Source: Pycnococcus provasolii (Eukaryota > Chlorophyta > Pseudoscourfieldiophyceae > Pseudoscourfieldiales). Taken from it: a stretch of 64,000 nucleotides of DNA. Under the pieces are notes generated by a model. It worked only from the letters and a program-made list of their open reading frames with translations. It ran no database searches and had not been told where the DNA came from. The stretch covers positions 1 through 64,000 of the forward strand of contig CP150589.1 of the NCBI GenBank assembly GCA_049487715.1. The letters are read 5' to 3'. The position numbers and the translations under genes were made by a program. Shown piece after piece: positions 47,281 to 56,258 of the stretch; position 1 is the first letter of the stretch, and each line of letters begins with the position of its first letter.

Positions 47281-50200
47281 ATGGGGTGTGGCGCGTCCAC
47301 ATCCAAGTCCAAGGCGCCTACCCGTAACCTTAACAACATCCATGGGGCACGCAACACCAATCATGACGACAATGTTCCTGATAATGTTGAGGATTCCTCC
47401 TGTGAACACGCGTCTGGTATGGATGTGGATGTAGTGGGTATGGGGAATCCCCTTGTCTTGGGAGCGGGTGTTGGTGTCGCAGCGGCTGGAGTCACCTTGG
47501 GGAGTACCCTTGATGCAGCAGATGCAGGTGGAGGAAGATCAGCGGCAGCGGCAGCGGCATCATCATCATCGTCAACACAACCTAGTAGCATCATGATTCC
47601 AGGTGGCACGATGGACGCTGTGAGACACGCCGTCACGCGAACCACATCAGCGGCGGCGCACGCGGCGGAAATTGCTGTCGACGGTGTCGTCGAAGCGGCC
47701 GGGGAGTCGCGCGCGGAACTTGCAGCCGCCGCGGCGTCGACAGCGGGTGAGCTGATGGGACACGCCACAGAAGCCGCATCTGCGGCCGGGCACGCACTCC
47801 TCGAGCTGGGAAAGACTCTGCCTTGGGTTGCGCCTGTCGCTTTCCTCATCGGTGCCGTGGCCAAGGCGGCACACGACGCGAAGACCTTGCGTGCGGATGC
47901 ACAGGCGTTTGGGAGAACCGTCGAGAGTGTCGAGGACATCTTGAAAGAGGCCGGTGACAAGGGAACCTTGGATAAGGCGAAAAATGCCGTCGACGACCTG
48001 AGAGGATCGCTCGAGGAAGGTTTGGCGTATTGCCAGCGTCTCGCTTCTCAGTCCACCTTCACAGCCATGCTCCTCAGCTCGCGCGACGCCACGAAATTGC
48101 AGGAAATCAACCAGGCGATTCAAGATTCAATCAACGTCATCACGCTGATGGCGTCGGTGACAACCGCAACTCTCGTGCAAGCAAATTTTGCGCAGGGGGA
48201 GCGGCTCAAGGCGAAGCTTGAAGAGCTTGGCGGCGCGGCCTCCGCCTTAGATAATGAAGACGCGATGAAGGAACTTGAAGGCGAGCTCGAGGCGAGCGAC
48301 AAACTGCTGATGGCGAGCGTGCAGAAGACGAACTTGGCTGTCGAGAAGAGCCACAAGCAGCTCTGGCAACGCCTCAAGACGCAGAACGAAGAGTCGCGTG
48401 CACAGTCGGATGCCATGTCGAAGCAGATCGAGAAGCTCACCACGATGATGTCCGCGATGATGGCATTTCGAGCTGGTGGTGAGAATGCTACCGGCGAGTC
48501 GATGGCTCAGCAGACGACTGGCGCTGTGCTTCGCGAGATTCAGGAGTGCATGCCAATTCGACAAGACGAGGCTGGAGGCATTGAGCAGATTCGCAAGCTC
48601 GATCTCGATATCGCAGGATCCTCCGATGGCAATGTCGACATCAGCGACCTCGTCGACAGCGATGACCTCCAAAAAGCTGTTCAGGATGCGGCTCGAGAGT
48701 TTGGTGCGCCTATGGCTTTTATGTCCACCTTTGACCAAGACACACAGACAGTTCTTGCATCAGCATACGACAAGGAAAAACTTGAGGGAGGAGTTGGCGG
48801 CGAATATACTTCCTCCATGTCTGGGATGAGAATGCCCCGTGAAATGACAGGGTGCCAGCATGTGATCGCGAGAAATGAAGTTGTGCAGGCGCAGGGTGGT
48901 ATGGGTAAGTTAGATGGCATACCAACAATTGGATTTGAGGCAGTCGATGCACTTGCGGCAGCTGGGGCTGAACATTACGTGAGTCTGAAGCATCGTTTCG
49001 ATAACCTGAATCTAGACGATCCGGATGGCACGTTCGACTCTTTCGCCGGTATACAAGTCAAAAACAAAGGCATCGGAGATTTCGTGGGCTTCATGTCAAC
49101 GGTGGAAGAGTCGCACTATTCCGCTGCACCAATACGCGTGAATGGCGCGCCCATTGGGACATTTTGTGTGCTGGACGGCAAGCACCGCAATGACATTGAT
49201 GGGAAAAAGTTGCAGCAGATGGCGGACCGCGTATCAGAGATTCTGGTGAGGAAACGTGCAGAAAATCGCCAAAAGAAATTGACCAATCTTCTCTCAATTG
49301 AAGAGGAAGGGAGTCATACATCCGTGCAGGCTCAAGCAGACGTCGCTCAAGCGGCAGCATCACGTCGCATGTCAGGCAAGACTTCTGAGTCCTCTAGAAA
49401 GGGCGGTGGAATCGCGCATCTCACGGAGGATACCTTTGAAGCATCAGTGATGGCGGCAGATCGCGACGTCGTGGTGGTGCTGACGGCACCGTGGTGCGGC
49501 GTCTGCAAATCGCTGGTGCCGGCTTTCAGTACGATGGCAGCGAAGTACAAGTCGCCGATGTTTGCAACGTACGACGTAGACGCCTCGGATGTACCACTGC
49601 CTCATGATGCATGGAGAACCAACAAGATCCCAACGATCGTCCTTGCACCTCGCGGTGTTGGTGTGAATCCTGTACGCTTTGAGGGTCACATCAGCTCATC
49701 CGACTTGACCGCACTCGAAGTCTGGTTGGCGGAAACACACAACGTGGCGTTCGATCCACCGCTTGCGCGATCGTCTGGTCGTGCACCTGAGAACGCGTTG
49801 GTGAAGTATGAGAGGCACGATGAGCCGGCAGAACCATCGTCTTTGACCTTGGTGAATTCGGTCTCACCTCCTGCAACCTTAGAGCAAGCCTTGGAGAAGT
49901 TTGTGCAATCGCATGCGGCTGAGCTCGACGTCTTCTCTCGTGTGATTCGACGCGTGAATGGGTATGCCCCAAACTCTCTCGAGGTGCTTGGCCGAGTGCT
50001 CGATTCGCAGCATTCTCGCACGGAGGCTCTCGCCGACGAAAATCCATCTGTGGCTAAGTCTGGCATGGTTCTCGGTGCGATGAAGCGGACTGCCGAGCAT
50101 CACCTGAATATGGTACGCCATCTCGCAGACAGCGGTTCTGCCGGTGACGCGGCATCGAGCTCCAGTCTACTATCTCTTGCGGAGGCTGTGGCATTGCGCC

Positions 50201-50310
50201 ATGGTGCGGTGAACACGCGGGTTGTGCAGCACGCCTTTCAGCAGCATGCTGCAAGTATCGCCTCGTCGAACGTACCAGTACATCAGCTAGCCGGAGGTGA
50301 TGCGATGTAA
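47281..50310 (+). CDS. N-myristoylated helical-bundle, GAF and thioredoxin protein
   Basis: 1009 residues from the ATG at 47281; MGCGAS is a strong N-myristoylation/palmitoylation signal, so I reject the longer frame. After an Ala-rich region (~75-190) with a hydrophobic WVAPVAFLIGAVAKA, residues ~195-310 (QAFGRTVESVEDILKEAG, CQRLASQSTFTAMLLSSRDA, LQEINQAIQDSINVITL) resemble the four-helix HeLo/MLKL N-terminal class. A coiled coil follows (~320-410). A GAF domain spans ~455-660 (FGAPMAFMSTFDQDTQTVLA, APIRVNGAPIGTFCVLDGKH). A thioredoxin domain at ~715-830 has the active site WCGVC (~739-743). The C-terminus is helical with heme-free HHLNMVRHL. Membrane-bound redox or ligand sensor is plausible; the HeLo assignment is tentative. 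Confidence 0.85.
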   Translation: MGCGASTSKSKAPTRNLNNIHGARNTNHDDNVPDNVEDSSCEHASGMDVDVVGMGNPLVLGAGVGVAAAGVTLGSTLDAADAGGGRSAAAAAASSSSSTQPSSIMIPGGTMDAVRHAVTRTTSAAAHAAEIAVDGVVEAAGESRAELAAAAASTAGELMGHATEAASAAGHALLELGKTLPWVAPVAFLIGAVAKAAHDAKTLRADAQAFGRTVESVEDILKEAGDKGTLDKAKNAVDDLRGSLEEGLAYCQRLASQSTFTAMLLSSRDATKLQEINQAIQDSINVITLMASVTTATLVQANFAQGERLKAKLEELGGAASALDNEDAMKELEGELEASDKLLMASVQKTNLAVEKSHKQLWQRLKTQNEESRAQSDAMSKQIEKLTTMMSAMMAFRAGGENATGESMAQQTTGAVLREIQECMPIRQDEAGGIEQIRKLDLDIAGSSDGNVDISDLVDSDDLQKAVQDAAREFGAPMAFMSTFDQDTQTVLASAYDKEKLEGGVGGEYTSSMSGMRMPREMTGCQHVIARNEVVQAQGGMGKLDGIPTIGFEAVDALAAAGAEHYVSLKHRFDNLNLDDPDGTFDSFAGIQVKNKGIGDFVGFMSTVEESHYSAAPIRVNGAPIGTFCVLDGKHRNDIDGKKLQQMADRVSEILVRKRAENRQKKLTNLLSIEEEGSHTSVQAQADVAQAAASRRMSGKTSESSRKGGGIAHLTEDTFEASVMAADRDVVVVLTAPWCGVCKSLVPAFSTMAAKYKSPMFATYDVDASDVPLPHDAWRTNKIPTIVLAPRGVGVNPVRFEGHISSSDLTALEVWLAETHNVAFDPPLARSSGRAPENALVKYERHDEPAEPSSLTLVNSVSPPATLEQALEKFVQSHAAELDVFSRVIRRVNGYAPNSLEVLGRVLDSQHSRTEALADENPSVAKSGMVLGAMKRTAEHHLNMVRHLADSGSAGDAASSSSLLSLAEAVALRHGAVNTRVVQHAFQQHAASIASSNVPVHQLAGGDAM

Positions 50311-50446
50311 GGAAGCGCGCCGACGTGGTAGATGTCATATGTAATTCAGAAACAGCAAAATATTTTAGTGTTGACTTTTTACAAGTCGAAGGGCGGAATG
50401 GTGAAGTGTGAAGTCCTATGAGACAACTGAATGAGCAATCACAGGG

Positions 50447-51250
50447 TTACTTCTTCGCGTTGCACTCCGCCTTGTGAGTCGGCCACGCCGCGCGTTGGCA
50501 CGCCCTCGAGCAAAAGTAGACGCTTTTGCACACGGAACACCTCAGGAGGTGCGTTTCCGGGTTGTCGTCCCCACAGAACAGGCACGACTTTTTCACGCCG
50601 TCAGGCGCCTGCGTCGCCGTTTTCGGAGCTGCGGGTGCAGCAGGTTTGGGCGCGGTCGTCTGCGTCGCCGTTTTCGGAGCAGCGGGTGCAGCAGGCTTGG
50701 GCGCCGACGCGGGTGGTGCGGCAGCTGCAGGCTCTGGCTTGTTGGCTTCTTTGGGAACGGGCGCGGGTGGCGGCGCCTTTTTCTTTTCCTTTTCTGCCGC
50801 CTTTGCCTTTGCCTTTTCCTTGTCGTCCACTTTCTTTTTGTCTTTGTCTTTGTTTGCCGAATTTTTCGACGAACGCGCCGCCAACCTCTTGGTTGACGTC
50901 TTATTTTCCCCTCGTCGTTCACGCCTAAGCTTCCATGCGTGCGAGATTGCAAACGCGAATCCCATTATGATGACGGATCCTAACAAGTTCACAACAAACG
51001 CTGAGGAATTCACAGAGGCCATGGAAACCTTCCCAGACCCCGAAGACCCCGAAGAAGCAGACGACGCCGACGACGACTTTGCCAAAGAAGGGGTTGAGGA
51101 AGACTCAACATCCTCTGATGATTCCTCAACATCATCATCAGAGACACCAGCTGCTGCTAATGAAGCAGATTCTTCATCCACCGAAGCCACCACATTCACA
51201 GAACCACCACCACCCTCATTTTCACTTTCTTCCACCACGGAGGAGGCCAT
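50447..51250 (-). CDS. Membrane-anchored MYND zinc-finger protein
   Basis: 267 residues from an ATG. The acidic N-terminus (~1-75, Ser/Glu-rich) is followed by a single membrane segment (~83-103, VVNLLGSVIIMGFAFAIS), then Arg/Lys and Lys/Ala/Pro-rich linkers with a 17-residue unit (APKPAAPAAPKTATQ) present twice, duplicated in DNA at offset 51. The C-terminal ~40 residues form a complete MYND finger: CLFCG, CSVCKSVYFCSRACQRAAWP, H..EC. MYND binds Pro-rich partners. The arrangement of one anchor plus terminal MYND is uncommon. Divergent from the CDKAL1 gene. Confidence 0.85.
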   Translation of the reverse strand: MASSVVEESENEGGGGSVNVVASVDEESASLAAAGVSDDDVEESSEDVESSSTPSLAKSSSASSASSGSSGSGKVSMASVNSSAFVVNLLGSVIIMGFAFAISHAWKLRRERRGENKTSTKRLAARSSKNSANKDKDKKKVDDKEKAKAKAAEKEKKKAPPPAPVPKEANKPEPAAAAPPASAPKPAAPAAPKTATQTTAPKPAAPAAPKTATQAPDGVKKSCLFCGDDNPETHLLRCSVCKSVYFCSRACQRAAWPTHKAECNAKK

Positions 51251-51320
51251 TAGAGAGGGGCGAAACTATTACTAATATGTAGTAATGAAGTGAAGCGACT
51301 CCACCCGCCGTCGCTCCGTG

Positions 51321-51333
51321 AAACCCTAACCCA
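51321..51333 (+). promoter_or_regulatory. Telo-box AAACCCTAACCCA
   Basis: An exact plant-type telo-box core between the divergent MYND and CDKAL1 genes, 71 bases from the MYND start and ~283 from the CDKAL1 start. Confidence 0.55.
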
Positions 51334-51615
51334 TCCCCTTTGGACCTCCTGGAATGGAACTTTTAGTAGGGCGAGCAGAATTTCTTCACATGAAGCAAGC
51401 CCCTGAGTTGTTTCCATTCAAGAAACGGATCCCCAAAGAAACGGGTCCCCGGCTCCTCCCCCTCCAGGGCTCCTCCCGGACTGGTTTTTTCCAATTCGCA
51501 TTCGGGGTTGGTTTCGTTTCGTCCCCCGATCCCCGTCTGCCCATTGCGCCGCCATACAACATACAACCTCTTTCTTTGGGAAACGTTTCCTACTCTCACT
51601 TTCCTTGTACCATCT

Positions 51616-53520
51616 ATGGCGTCGTCGATCTCCTCATCAAACACCTTACCACCAGCACTTTCAGCGTTCATCCACGGGGACTTACCTCCTGTGGATGATG
51701 TGGCGGATATCGAGGACTTGCCTTTGTTCCATGGGAATCACAATCATGGCTTGAGCGATCATGTCATGTCTCAGGCTCATGAAGACGACGACTTGATTGG
51801 TGCGAACTCTGACGACAACAACAATACCGCCAATGGCGTGTCTGCTCTTAGTCCTACTCATCAAGCATCGGCGACGTCTCTTGTGCCGGGTACGCAGACG
51901 GTTTTCGTACGCACGTTCGGATGTGCGCACAACGTCTCCGACGGAGAAATCATGGCGGGACTGCTCAAGGAGTACGGGTACAACGTCACAGACGCGAAGC
52001 CTGAAAGCGCGGACGCGTGGCTCATCAACACGTGCACCGTCAAAGGACCGAGCCAGGCGAGCGCGGGAACGTGGAACACAAAGGCAAAAAACCTCAACAA
52101 ACCTGTCGTGTTCGCTGGGTGCATACCGCAGGGCGACCCAAACGCTGGGGAACTCAAAGGAGCCAGCCTGCTCGGCGTAGCGCAGCTCACGCGCGTCGTC
52201 GAGGTTGTCGAGGAAACCATGAAAGGGAATACCGTGCGGTGGCTCGGACGACGCGTCAAAGACAACAAGGGGGAAGGGAAGAGAGGCGACCTGCCGCCGC
52301 TCAAGGACATGCCTCGTGTGAGGCGCAACGAACGCGTCGAAATTCTACCCCTATCCACGGGCTGCCTCGGAAACTGCACGTACTGCAAGACGAAGCACGC
52401 AAGGGGCGCACTCGGAAGCTATCCCGTCGAAACGCTCACGGCGCGAACGAAAGCGGCCCTCGAAGAGGGAGGCGTGCGCGAGGTGTGGCTGAGCTCCGAG
52501 GATACGGGCGCGTATGGAAGAGACATCGACGCGACGCTCGCCAAGCTCGCGAGCGAACACCTGCTTCCTCACTTCCCGAAACACGGCGCGTCGATGATGC
52601 GCATTGGAATGACGAATCCGCCCTTCATGCTCGACTCGCTGCGAGAGATTGCTGACGTGCTACGTCATCCGGCATGCTTCAAGTTCCTGCACATTCCCGT
52701 GCAGTCCGGATCCAATGACGTGCTGCTACGCATGAATCGAGAGTACACCGTCGAGGAGTTTGAGCGTGTCGTCGACACGCTGCAATCATACGTGCCCGAG
52801 CTCGAGGTGTCCACGGACATCATCGTGGGATTCCCCGGGGAAACAGAGGAGGACTTTGAGGCGACGATGCGGCTCGTGGAAAAGTACCGCTTCGCGAAGT
52901 GCCACATCTCGCAGTTCTACCCGCGCCCTGGAACACCCGCGGCGTCGATGAAGAATGCCGTGCCTGGCAATGTCAAGAAGGCGCGAACACGACGCCTGAC
53001 GGCGCTCGTCGAGTCGTTCGACCCGTACACGCACCTCGTCGGATCGAAGGATGTTTGCATCTGGATCACCGAGAAGGCGGCTGACGGCTCACATCTCGTG
53101 GGACACACGGAAAATTATACGCAGGTGCTCGTCACGGACGACAACGGAAGCGGCGGAAGTCTTCTGGGATGCGTGGCAAGGGTTGACATCGTGAAGTCAA
53201 GCCGATGGTCTGTTCATGGCGTGCTGAGGAAAGTTACGCACGACGCGATGGGTGTACCACTGCTAGACAACTGCCAGCCTTCGGCGGCACCCGCACCCGC
53301 GCCAGCAGCGCATCCTGACGACGATGCAAGTGCAAATGTGTTGTCGTCGACAGCGACGAACAACGTTTCTACCCCCGTCCCTACTCCTGCTCCTGCTGCA
53401 GAAGGCAACGTCGTCGCTTCTTCCACAATACAGAAGATCGACCGTGCCGATGTCGTACTTGTGCTTGCGGCACTTGTGCTAGGCATTGCCGCCGCCGTCG
53501 CATGGTACTACGACCTGTGA
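51616..53520 (+). CDS. CDKAL1: Threonylcarbamoyladenosine tRNA methylthiotransferase
   Basis: 634 residues from the ATG at 51616 (MASSISSSN). Converts t6A37 to ms2t6A37 in tRNA-Lys(UUU), improving decoding, with two 4Fe-4S clusters. The UPF0004 domain (~93-210) has its three cysteines (TFGCAHNVSDGE, INTCTVKG, FAGCIPQG). The radical-SAM triad CLGNCTYC is at ~251-258, with VWLSSEDTGAYGRD and LHIPVQSGSNDVLLRMNREY typical of the family. A TRAM-like domain follows (~475-545). The C-terminus has a single hydrophobic anchor (VVLVLAALVLGIAAAVAWYY), which matches the tail-anchored eukaryotic CDKAL1 at the ER. Acidic/Asn-rich N-terminus is lineage-specific. Confidence 0.95.
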   Translation: MASSISSSNTLPPALSAFIHGDLPPVDDVADIEDLPLFHGNHNHGLSDHVMSQAHEDDDLIGANSDDNNNTANGVSALSPTHQASATSLVPGTQTVFVRTFGCAHNVSDGEIMAGLLKEYGYNVTDAKPESADAWLINTCTVKGPSQASAGTWNTKAKNLNKPVVFAGCIPQGDPNAGELKGASLLGVAQLTRVVEVVEETMKGNTVRWLGRRVKDNKGEGKRGDLPPLKDMPRVRRNERVEILPLSTGCLGNCTYCKTKHARGALGSYPVETLTARTKAALEEGGVREVWLSSEDTGAYGRDIDATLAKLASEHLLPHFPKHGASMMRIGMTNPPFMLDSLREIADVLRHPACFKFLHIPVQSGSNDVLLRMNREYTVEEFERVVDTLQSYVPELEVSTDIIVGFPGETEEDFEATMRLVEKYRFAKCHISQFYPRPGTPAASMKNAVPGNVKKARTRRLTALVESFDPYTHLVGSKDVCIWITEKAADGSHLVGHTENYTQVLVTDDNGSGGSLLGCVARVDIVKSSRWSVHGVLRKVTHDAMGVPLLDNCQPSAAPAPAPAAHPDDDASANVLSSTATNNVSTPVPTPAPAAEGNVVASSTIQKIDRADVVLVLAALVLGIAAAVAWYYDL

Positions 53521-53575
53521 ATGTGAAAATCTGTAAGAAAATCTGTAATCCTTATTTCAACATGACACTTACTTA

Positions 53576-54841
53576 TTACAGCTTCGCGCGAGACGCGGCA
53601 CGCTTTGCCTTTCCTGGTCGCTTCATCATCTTGGGATTCTTCGGGCTGCCAGAGGCGGACTTCGGATTTCCCACCTTGCCAGCCCTTTTCCACCCCTCGT
53701 CGAAGCGCGCTGGTCGATACGAGCTCATGTCATTCGCGCTGTCACGATCGTTCTGCTTCTTGAGGCGCTTACGTCCACCAAAGCCGTGCTTGTCGTCGCG
53801 TGCTTGTCGCTTCTTGCTCTTTCCCGCGGCACTTGCTGCGAGACGTTCTCCGAATTTACCTTGCAGCTGTCGTTTTGCCTTGAGAGCCATAGCAATGTAC
53901 TCAGGATCCACATCCGCCTCACTCTGCAGTGGAGAGTACCCGTTGCGCTGACGTTCTTTGCGCCACTTCGTGATGCTCTCCTCGTTCACCTTCTTCTCGC
54001 GCGCCTTCTCTCTGAGCTTCTCAGACTGAACTTGTTTGCTGTACCTCTTGAGTGCACGCTGCTTCTTGCGCTCCTCGCTCTCATCCGCCTGCTTTTTCTC
54101 TTCCAGGAGACGTCTTTGGATTTTCGCCATGTGTTCGTCGCTCTTCACCATCTCTGCGAAGTAGTCACTCGGACGCTGCCACCTTTGTCCTTCTTTCTGC
54201 ATGTGCGTGAGTGCGCGCATGACGGCGTCGTGCGCCTGGCTGTAGAAGCTGAGTTCACGTTGTGCGTCGTCGTTGACGTCGTCGAGGTCCTCCGGCTCAG
54301 CTGCAGTTGACGGTTTGTTGGAGAGGAGTGCAGGTCCACCTTGCCGGCTGTGGTCTAGGTTGGCGACGACAGATAGGTGTTCGTTCCACGGCACGTTTCC
54401 CCACGCGATGGACTCGAGCTTCGAGTGAAGGGCGTGCACGTCGTACTGAGGCTTCTGCTGCAACGTGTTATTGTTATTTCCGAGTTCTTCATCATCATCG
54501 TCGTCCTCATCGTCGTCGTCCTCCTCATCGTCGTCGTGCGTCGTCTGTTTTCTTCGAATGCGCGCGAGTGCCGCCGCTTCCGCCGCCGCCTCGTCGTCGT
54601 CCACATCGTCCAAATCATCCTCCGACGAATCCTCCTCATCCAAATCATCGTCGTCGTCGTCATCGAACTTCTGTCCATGTTTCCTCCTCATGAGCACTTG
54701 GTGAGAGGCAAGACCTTCATCCTCGAAGTCCTCCTCTTCCTCCGAGTCCTCAGAGTCCACAGAACGCCTACTCCTTTTCCCTATAAAACCACCACCACCA
54801 CTACTCGCTTTGGGGTACGACGATGTGCGCTTCTTTGGCAT
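53576..54841 (-). CDS. EBP2: rRNA-processing protein EBP2
   Basis: 421 residues from the ATG at 54841 (MPKKRTSS); upstream frame opens on GTG. Acidic tracts (DDDDDDDLDEED, DDEEDDDDEDDDDDEE) occupy ~40-120. The conserved EBP2 domain follows: WNEHLSVV, ELSFYSQAHDAVMRAL, RPSDYFAEMVKSDEHMAKI, and the basic helix KRYSKQVQSEKLREKAREKK then WRKERQ. The tail is basic (KRPGKAKRAASRAK). EBP2 acts in 60S ribosomal subunit assembly in the nucleolus. Divergent from the YEATS gene, sharing a promoter with telomere-like repeats. Confidence 0.93.
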   Translation of the reverse strand: MPKKRTSSYPKASSGGGGFIGKRSRRSVDSEDSEEEEDFEDEGLASHQVLMRRKHGQKFDDDDDDDLDEEDSSEDDLDDVDDDEAAAEAAALARIRRKQTTHDDDEEDDDDEDDDDDEELGNNNNTLQQKPQYDVHALHSKLESIAWGNVPWNEHLSVVANLDHSRQGGPALLSNKPSTAAEPEDLDDVNDDAQRELSFYSQAHDAVMRALTHMQKEGQRWQRPSDYFAEMVKSDEHMAKIQRRLLEEKKQADESEERKKQRALKRYSKQVQSEKLREKAREKKVNEESITKWRKERQRNGYSPLQSEADVDPEYIAMALKAKRQLQGKFGERLAASAAGKSKKRQARDDKHGFGGRKRLKKQNDRDSANDMSSYRPARFDEGWKRAGKVGNPKSASGSPKNPKMMKRPGKAKRAASRAKL

Positions 54842-54925
54842 GGCGAACGTTTTACGAAAAAAAGTGGTTCGCCTGTACAGGCCTGTGGTAGCTCCGGAGG
54901 GCAACGGCACCGCCGCCGCCGCCAC

Positions 54926-54988
54926 CTAACCCTAGCCCTAACCCTAGCCCTAATACCCTAACCCGAACACCCTACCTCCCCTAACCCT
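54926..54988 (+). promoter_or_regulatory. Telomere-like block in EBP2/YEATS divergent promoter
   Basis: CTAACCCTAGCCCTAACCCT, repeated with AGCCCTAATACCCTAACCCG and CCCCTAACCCTG. Starts 85 bases upstream of the EBP2 ATG and ~38 bases before the short upstream frame of the YEATS gene. A 17-A tract (55004-55020) follows. Confidence 0.65.
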
Positions 54989-55025
54989 GTTCTATTCTTT
55001 CTTGAAAAAAAAAAAAAAAATCGAA

Positions 55026-55121
55026 ATGGACGCGGCGGCGAACGTCAATGTCGACGACAGTGCTCATCCGACGACGACACGACCACCACCACCGGCATGG
55101 ACATGGATGTCGCCAACATAA
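55026..55121 (+). other. Overlapping upstream ORF, 31 codons
   Basis: ATG at 55026 opens MDAAANVNVDDSAHPTTT... and stops at TAA (55119-55121), overlapping the YEATS start at 55097 in another frame. Such an overlapping uORF would lower initiation at 55097. Alternatively it is a first exon joined to a TTTTCAG acceptor near 55138. Confidence 0.4.
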
Positions 55122-56047
55122 ATCCTGTAGCTTTTCAGGCTGGCAATGATAACAACAACAACGAGCATGCTGAGGATGCTGCTGGTGCTGGTAATGCTGG
55201 TGCTGCTTCTGCTGGTGCTGGTGTGCAAGGTCCAGGGCTTCCAGGAGGAGCCGTTGGAGGAGGAGCCGTTGGGATCAAGGGGGAAGCTTTAGCGGGTGTT
55301 TCTGAAAACAACAATGCAAATGCTGAAGCAAAAGCACCTTCGGCTTCTCAGGGGGGTGTAGGCAGTCTACCAGCAGGCAGTGGAGGAGGAGCGGCGCCGA
55401 CTCAGGCAAACACGGGTGCTGCTTCTTCAGGGTCCTTGCAGGTCTCCGCCGAAGGACGCGTTCTCAATAAACAAATCGTGATACCCATCGCGTTCGGGAC
55501 CGTCGCGTTCTGGCTTGGCAAGAAAGCGGACGAATACAACAGCCACAGATGGACGGTGTACGCACGCAGTGCACGCAACCAGGACCTATCCACAGTCATA
55601 TCCAAGGTGGTGTTCCACCTGCACCCAAGCTTTCAGAACGCGACACGCACGATCGAACAAGGGCCGTTCGAAGTGACCGAAAAGGGATGGGGCGAGTTCG
55701 AAATACAAATCAGCCTCTACCTCTCGCCAGACAGCGGATACGGAGAACCGGTTGACGTCTTCCACATGCTCAAGCTGTACCCGCAGGAGGAGGGGCAGCA
55801 ACAGACCACGAAGAAACCTGTGGTGGTGGAGGCGTACGAGGAAATCGTCATACACGAACCACCCAAGGCGTTCTACGACCGCGTCGTGGCGGCAAACACA
55901 GGAACGTCGCCGGCGCCACCTAGCGCGATCGATAGCCACTACTTGGCTCACCAAGACGACTACGAGTTTTCCACCTACGTGGAAAAGAAGTCGTCGCTTG
56001 CCTCGTACATAACGAAGCTGAACGCCATGGTTGCAGAGGCGTCGTGA
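55097..56047 (+). CDS. YEATS-domain protein, GAS41/YEATS4-like
   Basis: 316 residues. First ~115 residues are Ala/Gly/Asn-rich and presumably disordered. The YEATS domain (~117-265) is well preserved: NKQIVIPIAFGTVAFWLGKK, NSHRWTVYARS, VVFHLHPSFQNATR, VTEKGWGEFEI, the reader pocket for acyl-lysine on histone H3. A C-terminal helix (KKSSLASYITKLNAMVAE) may join a SWR1/NuA4-type complex. GAS41 proteins read H3 acetylation and crotonylation in SWR1 and TIP60. The start is uncertain because of the overlapping frame at 55026. Confidence 0.9.
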   Translation: MDMDVANINPVAFQAGNDNNNNEHAEDAAGAGNAGAASAGAGVQGPGLPGGAVGGGAVGIKGEALAGVSENNNANAEAKAPSASQGGVGSLPAGSGGGAAPTQANTGAASSGSLQVSAEGRVLNKQIVIPIAFGTVAFWLGKKADEYNSHRWTVYARSARNQDLSTVISKVVFHLHPSFQNATRTIEQGPFEVTEKGWGEFEIQISLYLSPDSGYGEPVDVFHMLKLYPQEEGQQQTTKKPVVVEAYEEIVIHEPPKAFYDRVVAANTGTSPAPPSAIDSHYLAHQDDYEFSTYVEKKSSLASYITKLNAMVAEAS

Positions 56048-56258
56048 AGACGGACACGGGCAACTGAGACGTAACGCGTCGCCCATCCAGTAACGATATA
56101 TAGTTTTACTTTCGACGCTTTTCAACCTCACGCAAACAAACTCAACGCGCGCTTGTTTGCACAACGCGCACGACGAACGGCTCTGCACGACGTAAGACAA
56201 ATATCTTTTCTTTTGTTATTAAATGTGGTCCAGCAAGAAAGCAGCGTCTCCTCCTGCT

